From Actinomycetota bacterium (GTDB lineage: Bacteria; Actinomycetota; Acidimicrobiia; Acidimicrobiales; MedAcidi-G1), in the NCBI GenBank assembly GCA_014381745.1, contig JACNLA010000017.1:5472-69471 (forward strand): a stretch of DNA of 64,000 nucleotides. Reading direction: 5' to 3'. Positions 11,064 to 19,813 of this stretch are shown piece by piece (position 1 is the first letter of the stretch; the number at the start of each line of letters is the position of its first letter). The notes beneath the pieces are model-generated. The model did not search any database, was not told the origin of the DNA, and saw only the letters and a list, made by a program, of their open reading frames with translations. The translations under genes were made by a program, and so were the position numbers.

Positions 11064-12133
11064 CAGCCGATGACCACCGACGCGTGATCCGGGTCAAATG
11101 AGACGGTGACCTCGTCCCCTTCATACTTCCGGTCGCCCGCAAGCGTGGCTGGGCAGCGGACCTCCAGGTGCATCCAGTCGACCGAGATCGTGTAGTTGAT
11201 GGCATTCCCCATGTAGACGACCGAGTCGACCACGCCGTCGAGACCGTGGGTGCCACCGGGTGCCTCGCCTCGCCCGTGAACGGTGAGGCGCTCGGGTCGG
11301 ACCGTCACGGCGACTGCTGCCCCTCCGTCGTGATCAGTGGAGAGGCGAAGCCGGTCGCCGTTGGCAAGGACCACCTCATCGGCCGATGCAACCGTGGCCT
11401 CGAGGAAGTTTGTCTGGCCTATGAAGTCGGCCACGAAGCGTGTGGTCGGGTGCTCATAGATTCTCTCAGGAGAGTCGACCTGGAGGAGCCTGCCATCGTG
11501 CATGACGCCGATGCGGTCGCTCATCGTGACCGCCTCTTCCTGGTCGTGGGTCACGTAGACGAACGTGATGCCGACCTCACGCTGCAGTTCCTTCAGCTCG
11601 TGCTGCATCTGCTGGCGCAACTTCAGGTCGAGGGCTCCGAGAGGCTCGTCAAGCAACAGCACCTCGGGCCTGTTGACCAGCGCACGCGCCAGGGCGACGC
11701 GCTGTTGTTGCCCGCCAGACAACTGGGCGGGCTTGCGATGGGCCATCTCGCCCATCTCGACGAGGTCGATCGCCCACGAAACCAGGGTCTCGCGCTCTGC
11801 CTTGTCTACCTTGCGCATTTCGAGGCCGAAGCCGACGTTGCGCGCCACGTTCATGTGGGGGAACAGGGCGTAGCTCTGGAACACGGTGTTCACGGGGCGC
11901 TTGTTGGGTGGGCGAATGCCCATCTCCTCACCGTGGATCTGGATCGAACCGGCCGTCGGAAGTTCCAGTCCGGCGATCATCCGCAGGGTCGTGGTCTTTC
12001 CGCATCCCGACGGTCCCAGCAGGGAGAAGAACTCACCGTCACGGATGTCGAGGTCCAGGTTGTCGACCGCGGTCACATCGCCGAACCGCTTCACGACACC
12101 GCTCAATCCGACGGCCACACCCTTGTCACCCAT
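11063..12133 (-). CDS. Polyamine ABC transporter ATP-binding protein (PotA-like)
   Basis: ABC ATPase of 356 residues that energises the Pot transporter at the inner face of the membrane. Walker A GPSGCGKTT (about residues 39-47), Q-loop VFQSYALFPHM, signature LSGGQQQRVALARAL, Walker B VLLLDEPLGALD and H-loop VTHDQEEA are intact; the C-terminal TOBE domain (from about residue 240) is present. First gene of the minus-strand operon and divergent from the amine oxidase gene at 12273. No clear -10 box was found for it in the 139-nt divergent region. Confidence 0.92.
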   Translation of the reverse strand: MGDKGVAVGLSGVVKRFGDVTAVDNLDLDIRDGEFFSLLGPSGCGKTTTLRMIAGLELPTAGSIQIHGEEMGIRPPNKRPVNTVFQSYALFPHMNVARNVGFGLEMRKVDKAERETLVSWAIDLVEMGEMAHRKPAQLSGGQQQRVALARALVNRPEVLLLDEPLGALDLKLRQQMQHELKELQREVGITFVYVTHDQEEAVTMSDRIGVMHDGRLLQVDSPERIYEHPTTRFVADFIGQTNFLEATVASADEVVLANGDRLRLSTDHDGGAAVAVTVRPERLTVHGRGEAPGGTHGLDGVVDSVVYMGNAINYTISVDWMHLEVRCPATLAGDRKYEGDEVTVSFDPDHASVVIG

Positions 12134-12201
12134 ATCTGGAACTGCTCTCCCCCTGGACCTCGGTCATGGCAGCGTCTCTACTACTGATTCAGCACATCAC
12201 A

Positions 12202-12210
12202 TGGTATGTT
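12202..12210 (+). promoter_or_regulatory. Extended -10 promoter element before PuuB-like gene
   Basis: TGGTATGTT matches an extended -10 (TGN-TANNNT). It points to the amine oxidase gene and would start transcription near 12217, giving a leader of about 55 nt to the ATG at 12273. No good -35 is visible, as is usual for extended -10 promoters. Confidence 0.45.
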
Positions 12211-12272
12211 CGCGACGGATCTAGTCGATGACAGACCATAGACCAACTGATTCCGTTGTCAAGAGGAACGCA

Positions 12273-13694
12273 ATGAAGGATGGGAACCTCAACCCGACCA
12301 CCCCTGCCGAAGCGGCGCTGGCCGACACCCGCGAGGCAGTGTTCTGGCTGGACCGACCCGACACCCCTGACCCGGCAGATGAGCTCCAAGGCTCCGAGAC
12401 CGCCGACCTTGTAGTCGTGGGAGCCGGCTTCACCGGCCTCTGGACCGCTCTCCTCGCCGCCGAGGCAGACCCCGGCCGCCGCATCGTCGTGCTCGAGGCC
12501 GAGACCGCCGCCTTCGGCGCCAGCGGCCGCAACGGCGGGTTCTGCGAGGCATCCCTCACCCACGGCCTCGGCAACGGGCTCGCCCACTGGCCCGACGAGC
12601 TGGACACCATCTTGAGGCTCGGCGACGAAAACCTCGACGACCTTCTGGACACCATCGACCGCCACACAATCGACTGCGATGCCGAACGGACCGGCACCAT
12701 GGACATAGCCGTCGAGCCCTGGCAGGTCGATGAACTCCGGCACTTGGCCGATGCCTCCTCCAGGCTCGGCATCGACCACGAAATGCTCGACACACAAGCG
12801 ATGCGCGCCGAGGTCGACTCACCCACCTACCTGGCAGGGCTCTGGCAACGCACCGGCGCCGCCATGGTCGACCCAGCCCGCCTCGCATGGGGCCTGCGGA
12901 GCGCCGCGAGATCACTCAGAGTCATCTTTCACGACCACTCCCCCGTACGTTCCATCAAGCGGGCGAGCACCGGTCTCGAGTTGCATACGGACAACGGAAG
13001 TATCACCGCCGACCGGGCGGTGGTTGCCACCAACGCCTACCGGAAGCCACTACCGCGAATCCGACGCCATGTCATCCCCGTCTACGACCACGTGCTTATG
13101 ACCGAACCCCTGTCGGCCGATCAGTGGGCTGCAATCCGTTGGCACAACAGGCAGGGACTTGCCGACGCCGGAAACCAGTTCCACTACTACCGGCGTACAG
13201 CCGACGGCCGAATCCTTTGGGGCGGCTACGACGTCCACTACCACTTCGGAGGACGCGTCGGTCCCGCCGTTGAGCACCACGCCCCCACTACAAACCGGTT
13301 GGCCCGGAACTTCTTTCACACGTTCCCCCAACTCGAGGGGCTCCGGTTCACCCACCGCTGGAGCGGACCGATCGCATCAACAACACGCTTCACCTGCGCC
13401 TGGGGAACGACACACGCCGGTCGGGTCGCATGGGCCGCCGGCTACACCGGCCTCGGGGTCGGCGCCAGCCGGTTCGGCGCCCAGGTCTCGCTCGACCTCG
13501 TGGACGGACTCTCCACCGAACGCACCGAACTCCAGATGGTGCAGCGTCGGCCGTTCCCCTTTCCACCAGAGCCCGCCCGATGGATCGCCGTCCAGGCGAC
13601 CCGGGCAGCAATCAAGCGGGCTGACCGTCGAGAGGGCAGGGAGGGGCCGTGGCTCCGCACCCTTGGTCGGTTCGGGATGGGCCTGAACAGTTAG
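12273..13694 (+). CDS. FAD-dependent amine oxidase, PuuB/DAO family (first copy)
   Basis: D-amino acid oxidase-fold flavoenzyme of about 473 residues, related to gamma-glutamylputrescine oxidoreductase. FAD-binding motif LVVVGAGFTGLWTALLAAEADP near residue 40, then EAETAAFGASGRNGGFCEASLTHG (the ASGRNGG motif typical of this family) and C-terminal TGLGVGASRFGAQV. I chose ATG 12273 because AGAGGA lies 5 nt before it; an in-frame ATG at 12228 is possible. Divergent from the potABCD-like operon, so probably oxidises the imported amine. A paralogue follows 11 nt downstream. Confidence 0.85.
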   Translation: MKDGNLNPTTPAEAALADTREAVFWLDRPDTPDPADELQGSETADLVVVGAGFTGLWTALLAAEADPGRRIVVLEAETAAFGASGRNGGFCEASLTHGLGNGLAHWPDELDTILRLGDENLDDLLDTIDRHTIDCDAERTGTMDIAVEPWQVDELRHLADASSRLGIDHEMLDTQAMRAEVDSPTYLAGLWQRTGAAMVDPARLAWGLRSAARSLRVIFHDHSPVRSIKRASTGLELHTDNGSITADRAVVATNAYRKPLPRIRRHVIPVYDHVLMTEPLSADQWAAIRWHNRQGLADAGNQFHYYRRTADGRILWGGYDVHYHFGGRVGPAVEHHAPTTNRLARNFFHTFPQLEGLRFTHRWSGPIASTTRFTCAWGTTHAGRVAWAAGYTGLGVGASRFGAQVSLDLVDGLSTERTELQMVQRRPFPFPPEPARWIAVQATRAAIKRADRREGREGPWLRTLGRFGMGLNS

Positions 13695-13705
13695 TTTTCA
13701 GATCC

Positions 13706-15082
13706 GTGCCCACCTCCTACCGCTCTCTCTCCTTTTGGCACGACACCCTTCCCGAACCAATCGCGCCACGACAGGCACTGCCGGGTGATCGGGACTGTGA
13801 CGTTGCCATCGTCGGCGCCGGCTACACGGGCCTGTGGACCGCCTACCACCTGGCCCGCATCGACCCGTCCCTCCGCATCCTCGTACTGGAACGAGACATT
13901 GCAGGCTTTGGCGCATCGGGACGCAACGGCGGTTGGGCTCTGGGCGAGTACGGGGTCAGCCCAATGGACATCGCCCGTGCCTCTTCGCCCGAACTTGCCG
14001 TACGGCAGATGCGTGCCCTCTACGACGCGGTCGACGACATCGGAAGGGTTGCTGCAGCCGAGGGAATCGACTGCCACTACGCCAAGGGTGGATCGATCTC
14101 GTGGGCGCGCAACAGGGCGCAGTTGGAGCGCCTTGGTGCAGGAGTCAGAGCCCGCCACGCCGTCGGCCTCACCACAGACGACATCTCGATGCTGAGCGTC
14201 GACGAGGCGCGGTCAATCGGAAACGCCACCGACATCATGGGTGCCCGCTTCATGAACCACGTGGCGGCGGTGCATCCCGCCCGCCTCGTGCGTGGCCTCG
14301 CAGACGTTGCCGAGCGCCTGGGTGTCACCATCCACGAACAGACAACGGTGAAGTCCACAGATGCCGGTGTCGTGAGGACCGACCGCGGAACCGTCACTGC
14401 AGAGATCGTGGTCCGGGCCACCGAGGGCTACACACGTGACCTCGCGGGCTACCGACGCACGATCGCACCCTTCTACTCCCTGATGGTCGCCACCGAGCCA
14501 CTCCCACCCGAAGTGCTCAAAGAGATCGGGCTGGCCGACCGACCCACCTTTGCCGATGGCCGCAACATGACCATCTACGGCCAGCGGACCGCCGACGGTC
14601 GCCTGGCCTTCGGCGGCCGCGGTGCGCCGTACCGCTTCGGCTCACGGATCGACACAACCACGGAACGCAACTCACCAATTCACGACATGATCGTGGCGTC
14701 GCTTCACGAACTCTTCCCGGTTCTGTCCGGGACAGAAATCACCCACCGCTGGGGCGGTGTGCTCGGAATACCGCGGGACTGGTTCCCGTCGGTGGGACTT
14801 GACCGACAAACCGGTCTCGCCCATGCCGGCGGCTACGCCGGCGACGGCGTGGCCGCAGCCAAGCTTGCAGGCCACACGCTGGCAGAGTTGATCACGGGCA
14901 CCGACAGCGAACGCACAGACCTCCCCTGGGTCGGGCACGTGTCACGAAGGTGGGCGCCAGAGCCGTTCCGATGGCTCGGCATCAACTCGGGACTCTGGGC
15001 GGCACGGTCGGGAGACCGGGCAGAGGCCAGAACCGGCCGACCATCACGCCGCGTCGAACTGCTCCACCGACTGCTCCGCTAG
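13706..15082 (+). CDS. FAD-dependent amine oxidase, PuuB/DAO family (second copy)
   Basis: Second flavoenzyme of the same family, about 458 residues, clearly paralogous to its upstream neighbour: VAIVGAGYTGLWTAYHLARIDP and AGFGASGRNGGWALGEYG repeat the same two motifs, and the C-terminus has GGYAGDGVAAAKLAGHTLA. The GTG at 13706 comes 11 nt after the upstream stop; a GTG at 13649 inside the previous gene with GGGAGGGG before it is an alternative start. The pair may oxidise different amines or form a heteromer; both are inferences. Confidence 0.85.
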   Translation: MPTSYRSLSFWHDTLPEPIAPRQALPGDRDCDVAIVGAGYTGLWTAYHLARIDPSLRILVLERDIAGFGASGRNGGWALGEYGVSPMDIARASSPELAVRQMRALYDAVDDIGRVAAAEGIDCHYAKGGSISWARNRAQLERLGAGVRARHAVGLTTDDISMLSVDEARSIGNATDIMGARFMNHVAAVHPARLVRGLADVAERLGVTIHEQTTVKSTDAGVVRTDRGTVTAEIVVRATEGYTRDLAGYRRTIAPFYSLMVATEPLPPEVLKEIGLADRPTFADGRNMTIYGQRTADGRLAFGGRGAPYRFGSRIDTTTERNSPIHDMIVASLHELFPVLSGTEITHRWGGVLGIPRDWFPSVGLDRQTGLAHAGGYAGDGVAAAKLAGHTLAELITGTDSERTDLPWVGHVSRRWAPEPFRWLGINSGLWAARSGDRAEARTGRPSRRVELLHRLLR

Positions 15083-15303
15083 CAATCCGGCCGTTGCCGC
15101 CGGGTCCTACCGGTGGCGTTGCAGTGCCACCCCACGGGCCCGCCAACGAGTGGAACGCTGAGACCTGGAGGCCTGATACCGGTAGCGGTCCGACTCGCCC
15201 CTGCTCTCGTCCATGCCCGGCATCGCACGGCCCCTGACCACCCACGTGCCCGGTCGTGCCCAACGACCACCAGCCACCAGCCTGTGCCGCTGGGAGATGC
15301 TGA
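15083..15303. other. Longest gene-free stretch, between convergent genes
   Basis: The 221 nt between the second amine oxidase (plus) and the coxM-like gene (minus) contain no convincing reading frame or RNA gene. A 6-bp stem GGTGGC/GCCACC at 15112-15131, about 30 nt after the oxidase stop, could be a weak terminator. Nothing else stands out. Confidence 0.5.
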
Positions 15304-16119
15304 TCATGCGCCCGCCGCCACAAGAGCCCGCTCTGTGAGAACCCGGACCAGATGCTCCCGGTAGGCCGGGTCGGCGTTGTTGTCAGAGGGAGGCTCGGTT
15401 CCTTCAGCTGCCGATGCAGCCGCATCAGAGGCACCCGCACCTCCAGCCACGGCAGCCTCGACCGCCGATGCACGCAACGGTGTGGAACCCATGTTCACGA
15501 GGCCCACACCTGCGCCCCCCTCGGCAACCGCGACGCCGACGATTGCCCAGTCCTGAGCCCGGCGGTTGAACTTCTGGTACGACCAGCCACCGGTGGAAAC
15601 CGGCACCCGAACCCCGGCGAGCACCTCGTCGGCTGCAAGGGCCGACTCAAGGAACCCGGTGAAGAAATCTGTCGCAGCAATCTCACGCGAACCGCCAGGA
15701 CCGGTGGCAACAAGGGTTCCACCGAGTGCCAGCACAGCCGCCGGCAGGTCAGAAGCCGGATCGGCGTGAGCCAGCGACCCACCAAGGGTGCCCCTGTGCC
15801 TTACGGCCGGGTCACCCACCTGGGAGGCCACATGGGCAAGCAGAGGGCAGGCTGCAGCCAGTTCCGCAGAATGCTCAAGGTCGCTGTGACTGGTCAACGC
15901 ACCTATGGACACAGTGTCACCGTCGACTGAGATGCCGCGGAGGTCATTAGCCCTACCCATGTCAACAAGAACGCTCGGCCTTGCAAGACGCAACCGCATC
16001 AGCGGAATCAGGGACTGGCCCCCTGCAAGCAGCTTGGCCTCGTCGCCGTGCTCGCCGAGCGCAGCGACCGCCGCCTCTACCGAGTCGGCTCTTACATATC
16101 CGACTGCTGCGGGGATCAT
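15304..16119 (-). CDS. Molybdenum hydroxylase FAD subunit (CoxM-like)
   Basis: Medium subunit of a xanthine-oxidase-family enzyme, 271 residues, which passes electrons from the Fe-S subunit to FAD. The two FAD-binding motifs are visible: LLAGGQSLIPLMRLRLARP (about residues 32-50) and TLGGSLAHADPASDLP (about 105-120). The start MIPAAVGYVRADS overlaps the large-subunit stop by 4 nt (ATGA). The reading frame is open further upstream, inside the large-subunit gene, and that part is not used. Last gene of the S-L-M operon. Confidence 0.9.
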   Translation of the reverse strand: MIPAAVGYVRADSVEAAVAALGEHGDEAKLLAGGQSLIPLMRLRLARPSVLVDMGRANDLRGISVDGDTVSIGALTSHSDLEHSAELAAACPLLAHVASQVGDPAVRHRGTLGGSLAHADPASDLPAAVLALGGTLVATGPGGSREIAATDFFTGFLESALAADEVLAGVRVPVSTGGWSYQKFNRRAQDWAIVGVAVAEGGAGVGLVNMGSTPLRASAVEAAVAGGAGASDAAASAAEGTEPPSDNNADPAYREHLVRVLTERALVAAGA

Positions 16120-18500
16120 GAGGCACCTCCCCCTGCGGCCTCGATGGCTCGTCGGACCGTCATCGGTGACGCCGGCATGGCCATCCCGGTCACACCCAGC
16201 GGCCTCAGCGCATCCACGACGGCGTTCATGACGGCCGGCGTCGACGCAATGGTTCCGGCCTCTCCGATCCCCTTGACGCCCATGGGGTTCGTGGGCGACG
16301 GGGTGACGGTGTGGTCCAGCTTCATGTCTATGCACTCGGCTGCCGACGGCACCAGGTAGTCGGCTAGGTTCGCTGAACGGCACTGGCCGTCCTCGTCGTA
16401 GACAGCCTCCTCCCAGAGGGCCTGAGCGACCCCCTGGACGATGCCACCGTGGACCTGGCCCTCGACGATCATCGGGTTGATCTGGTTGCCGCAGTCATCA
16501 CAGGCTGCGTAGTCGATCAGGTCAACAGCGCCGGTCACCTCGTCGATCTCCACAACGGCGATGTGGGCACCGAACGGAAAGGTGAAGTTGGGCGGATCCC
16601 AGGTGACCTGAGCCTGGAGGTTCGGCTCCACCCCGTCCGGCAGGTCGTGTGCCGTGAACGCCGCAAACGCCACGCCGGCCAGAGGTACCTCCGCATCCGG
16701 GCTGCCCTTGACGCTGAACACGCCGCCCGTCAACTCAAGATCCTCCGGATTGGCCTCGAGCATGTGCGCGGCGATGGTCGCCGCCTTCTCCACGACCTTC
16801 TCGGTGGCCATCCAGATGGCGGTACCGCCAACCGAGAGTGACCGTGAGCCGTAGGTGTCCATTCCCAGCGGCGAAATCGCCGTGTCGGAGTGGAGCACCT
16901 CGACATCGTCGGGGTCGACGCCGAGACGGTCGGCGACGATCATCGACCAGCAGGTCTCGTGGCCCTGACCGTGGGGCGTGGCTCCGGTGACCACCTGGAC
17001 CTTGCAGGTCGGAAGTATCCGGACGGTTGCCGACTCCCAGCCGCCTGCCCCGTAGTTGAGCGATGCGAGCACCCTGCTGGGTGCCAGGCCGCACATCTCC
17101 ACATACGTGGAGATACCGAGGCCCAGGTGTGTGGTGGACCCTGCTGCCCGACGCTCGGCCTGTTCTGCCATGCGGGCATCCCACCCGATTAGTTCCTTGG
17201 CCCTGTCCAGGGCCGGCTGGTAGTTGCCCGAGTCGAACACCAGACCCGCCGGCGAGTCGTAGGGGAACTTCTCGGTCGGTATGAAGTTGCGCGAGCGAAT
17301 CTCGTCGGCTCCGACCCCGACTGCAACCGCCAGGGCGTCCATTCCACGCTCGATGGCATAGGTGGCCTCTGGCCTTCCGGCACCCCGGTAGGCATCAGTG
17401 GGGGTGAGGTTGGTGAACACGCTCTTGCAGGTGAACGAGTAGAGGGGCACGTCGTAGAGCCCGTGGTAGAGGAAGGCACCCAGCAAAGGCACACCGGGTG
17501 CCACCAACTGGAGGTAGGCGCCCATGTCGGCCAGGAGGGTCGCCCGGACAGCGGTCAACTTCCCGTCGGCATCAGCAGCCAACTCGATTGTCTGACGCTG
17601 TGCCCTTCCCTGAATGGTCGAACCTGCCGCCTCGGTGCGGCTCTCGGTCCAGCGCACCGGTACTCCGTGTCGCTGCGCCAGGGCCATGCAGAGGATCTCC
17701 TCGGCGTAGACGTTCAGCTTGCAGCCGAACCCGCCACCCACAGAGGGTGCGATAACCCGCAGCTTCTGCTCGGGTACACCGAGCGTGAGCGCCGCCATGA
17801 CCTTCAGCACGTGTGGGATCTGGGTTGATGAGTAGAGCGTCATGTCGCCGTTGTGTGGTGCCGGTACCACCGCGACACCGCGAGGCTCCATCGGTGCGGG
17901 AATCAGCCGCTGATGGACGTAGGTCTCGGTGATGTGGTGTTCGGCAGCCTCGAACGCGGCATCGACTCCCTCGGGGTCGGGAATGAGCGGCCACTCGTAG
18001 GAGACGTTGGTCCCAAGATCCTCATGAATGACGACCCTGTCGGATTCCGCATCCTCGATGGACACGACGGCATCCAGCGGCTCGTAGTCGACGACGACTC
18101 CCTCGAGACCGTCGGCAGCTGCGTAACGGGAGGTTGCGACCACAACAGCGACGATGTCGCCTGCATAGTTGGCCTTTCCCTGCGCCACGGGGAAGTGGGC
18201 CGGGTTCTTCATGTCGTCGGTGACGGGCCAGGCACACGGCAACGGCGCAACCCATGTGTCGGCCAGGTCCTCGCCGGAATAGGCGGCAACCACACCGGCC
18301 ACGGCCAGCGCCTCAGAAGTGTCAACGCTGTTGATGCGTGCGTGTGCGTGGGGGCTTCGCACACATGCCACCCAGAGGGCTCCGGGCAGGTCAAGGTCGT
18401 CTATGAACTTCGCCTCGCCGGTGAGCAGGGCGGGGTCCTCCTTGCGGAGGCGTGCCTCGCCGACGATGCCGCCGGCGAACGGTGTGTCTGTGACTGTCAC
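16116..18500 (-). CDS. Molybdenum hydroxylase large subunit, form II CoxL-like
   Basis: Catalytic Mo-pterin subunit, 794 residues. The active-site loop reads AYRGAGR (residues 370-376), the form II motif, and not the AYXCSFR of true aerobic CO dehydrogenase. Other family motifs: APSVGGGFGCK (about 251-261), GATPHGQGHET, and the catalytic Glu in GVKGIGEAGT near the C-terminus. Form II enzymes are mostly of unproven substrate (aldehydes, heterocycles, other small molecules). It lies between the small and medium subunit genes; the S-L-M order also matches form II. No maturation genes (coxDEFG) are in the window. Confidence 0.92.
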   Translation of the reverse strand: MTVTDTPFAGGIVGEARLRKEDPALLTGEAKFIDDLDLPGALWVACVRSPHAHARINSVDTSEALAVAGVVAAYSGEDLADTWVAPLPCAWPVTDDMKNPAHFPVAQGKANYAGDIVAVVVATSRYAAADGLEGVVVDYEPLDAVVSIEDAESDRVVIHEDLGTNVSYEWPLIPDPEGVDAAFEAAEHHITETYVHQRLIPAPMEPRGVAVVPAPHNGDMTLYSSTQIPHVLKVMAALTLGVPEQKLRVIAPSVGGGFGCKLNVYAEEILCMALAQRHGVPVRWTESRTEAAGSTIQGRAQRQTIELAADADGKLTAVRATLLADMGAYLQLVAPGVPLLGAFLYHGLYDVPLYSFTCKSVFTNLTPTDAYRGAGRPEATYAIERGMDALAVAVGVGADEIRSRNFIPTEKFPYDSPAGLVFDSGNYQPALDRAKELIGWDARMAEQAERRAAGSTTHLGLGISTYVEMCGLAPSRVLASLNYGAGGWESATVRILPTCKVQVVTGATPHGQGHETCWSMIVADRLGVDPDDVEVLHSDTAISPLGMDTYGSRSLSVGGTAIWMATEKVVEKAATIAAHMLEANPEDLELTGGVFSVKGSPDAEVPLAGVAFAAFTAHDLPDGVEPNLQAQVTWDPPNFTFPFGAHIAVVEIDEVTGAVDLIDYAACDDCGNQINPMIVEGQVHGGIVQGVAQALWEEAVYDEDGQCRSANLADYLVPSAAECIDMKLDHTVTPSPTNPMGVKGIGEAGTIASTPAVMNAVVDALRPLGVTGMAMPASPMTVRRAIEAAGGGAS

Positions 18501-18512
18501 GATTCGTTCCCC

Positions 18513-18965
18513 CTACTCGGACGCGGCCAGGACGGCCTTGACGATGTTCTGGTAGCCGGTACAGCGACAGAGGTTGCCTTCGAGTCCCTCTCGCACGCCG
18601 TCGGCGTCCATGTCGGAGTACTCGTCGACCAGGGAGACGGCCGCCATCACCATTCCGGGTGTGCAGTACCCGCACTGCAGGGCGTGGCACTCGTGAAAGG
18701 CCTCCTGCATCGGATGCAGGCCGTCTTCGCCGGCCAGACCCTCGATGGTCGTCACATCTGCTCCGTCGGCCTGAACGGCCAGCATCGTGCACGACTTTGC
18801 CGATCGGCCATCGACCAGAACGGTGCAGGCTCCACACGAGCTCGTGTCGCAGCCGATGTTCGTGCCGGTCAGCCCCAGGTCGTCGCGCAGGAAATGCACG
18901 AGCAAGGTGCGCGGCTCTACGTCAGCGGTGCGTACCTCACCGTTGACCGTGACAGATACCTCCAT
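18513..18965 (-). CDS. Molybdenum hydroxylase [2Fe-2S] subunit (CoxS-like)
   Basis: Small subunit of 150 residues with two [2Fe-2S] clusters: a plant-ferredoxin-type site [16 protein letters not shown] plus the following AKSC, and the helical-domain site [12 protein letters not shown] with [11 protein letters not shown]. The start [11 protein letters not shown] follows a G5 stretch that can serve as ribosome binding site. First gene of the S-L-M operon; a TTGACA at 18981-18986 lies too close to the start to be its -35 unless the real start is further in. Upstream is the vapC stop, 117 nt away. Confidence 0.93.
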   Translation of the reverse strand: MEVSVTVNGEVRTADVEPRTLLVHFLRDDLGLTGTNIGCDTSSCGACTVLVDGRSAKSCTMLAVQADGADVTTIEGLAGEDGLHPMQEAFHECHALQCGYCTPGMVMAAVSLVDEYSDMDADGVREGLEGNLCRCTGYQNIVKAVLAASE

Positions 18966-19082
18966 CACAAACCCCCATGGTGTCAATGGGTCGGGCCGCC
19001 CCGCCCCCAATGGTGGGGTTCCCGGCATCCGACCAGACATTGATGGTCGCGCATTTTCGGCCCGCCCGCCAGAGGAAGGCCC

Positions 19083-19472
19083 TCAGGTGGTTACCAACAC
19101 GATGTCGGCGAGGTTTCCCGGAGCCTCTGCCAGACGCCTGTCGGAGGTGACGAGAGATGCACCCAGCGCCTCGGCCAGTGCCACATAGGCGGCGTCGTAA
19201 ATGGAGAGGTTGGCGCGGATCTCCCATGCCCGGCTGGCGACAGGACCGTGGGCATGGCGATAGATGGGAAGAACCGAAAAGAGGGACCGGGCATCTTCGA
19301 CCACGTCCGACTCGAGAGTGCCCTGTCGTTCCAACCTCGCCAGCGCACTGTCCACCTCGACGTCCAACAGATGTGGGGCATGGAGGTCGTCGTCGGCAGC
19401 CAATAGCTTGAAAGCTGGATGTGCCAGGGAGGTGATGGCACCGACCACGACCGAGGCATCGACGACCAGCAC
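19083..19472 (-). CDS. PIN-domain toxin, VapC-type (module 1)
   Basis: Predicted ribonuclease toxin of 129 residues. The acidic quartet expected for PIN nucleases is complete: Asp5 (VVDASVV), Glu39 (LLDVEVDSAL), Asp93 (IYDAAYVALA) and Asp111 (VTSDRRL). The gene follows the ribbon-helix-helix antitoxin by 3 nt. The target RNA cannot be read from the sequence. Its antitoxin should bind and inhibit it and repress the pair through the palindrome upstream. Confidence 0.88.
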   Translation of the reverse strand: MLVVDASVVVGAITSLAHPAFKLLAADDDLHAPHLLDVEVDSALARLERQGTLESDVVEDARSLFSVLPIYRHAHGPVASRAWEIRANLSIYDAAYVALAEALGASLVTSDRRLAEAPGNLADIVLVTT

Positions 19473-19475
19473 GGC

Positions 19476-19712
19476 TCAGCGTCCGGCCCGGTCGTCGCCT
19501 ATCGCCTCGACGATCACCTCATCTGACAGGGGTGTAGACGGAAGGCGGTCGGCGAACAGGTCGAAGGCCTGACGAACGGTGAGACGGCCAGCCAGGTTGT
19601 CGAGTTCGGTACGGAGATACTGCGAGAGGGACAGTCCGGCGGCTTCGGCGCGCTCGGTCAGGGCACGGTGGGTCTCGTCGCCGACATCGCGAACCTGGAT
19701 GGTCTTGGCCAC
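19476..19712 (-). CDS. FitA-like ribbon-helix-helix antitoxin (module 1)
   Basis: 78 residues, opening AKTIQVRDVGDETHRALTERA, an Arc/FitA-type ribbon-helix-helix with the beta strand TIQVRDV, then a C-terminal tail rich in acidic residues that would wrap the toxin. The GTG start lies 6 nt after a TAGTTT -10 box, so the mRNA is probably leaderless. A perfect palindrome lies 19 nt upstream of the start. Together these fit autoregulation of a VapBC/FitAB pair. Confidence 0.85.
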   Translation of the reverse strand: MAKTIQVRDVGDETHRALTERAEAAGLSLSQYLRTELDNLAGRLTVRQAFDLFADRLPSTPLSDEVIVEAIGDDRAGR

Positions 19713-19718
19713 GAGGCC

Positions 19719-19766
19719 AAACTATCTTGCCGGTATGACTGCATGCAATCTGCATGCAGTCATACC
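19719..19766 (-). promoter_or_regulatory. Module 1 promoter and palindromic operator
   Basis: Perfect inverted repeat at 19732-19766: arms GGTATGACTGCATGC and GCATGCAGTCATACC (15 bp each) with spacer AATCT. Each arm contains the self-palindromic TGCATGC core. A -10 box TAGTTT (19724 to 19719 on the minus strand) lies 6 nt before the antitoxin GTG; with an 18-nt spacer the -35 region falls inside the repeat. Binding there by the antitoxin dimer would block the promoter. Confidence 0.8.
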
Positions 19767-19813
19767 TGTCCGAAACAGGGGAATACACGACAGGGTCTTC
19801 TGGTTTCATCTGT

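Noticed and set aside
15083-15303. Possible RNA gene in the largest gap
   Set aside because: No tRNA T-loop sequence, no long conserved-looking structure, and only weak short stems.
18981-18986. TTGACA before coxS
   Set aside because: Only 15 nt before the ATG, with no -10 possible before the start codon.
17853-19043. 396-codon plus-strand frame opposite coxL and coxS
   Set aside because: Antisense to well-conserved subunits; no motif.
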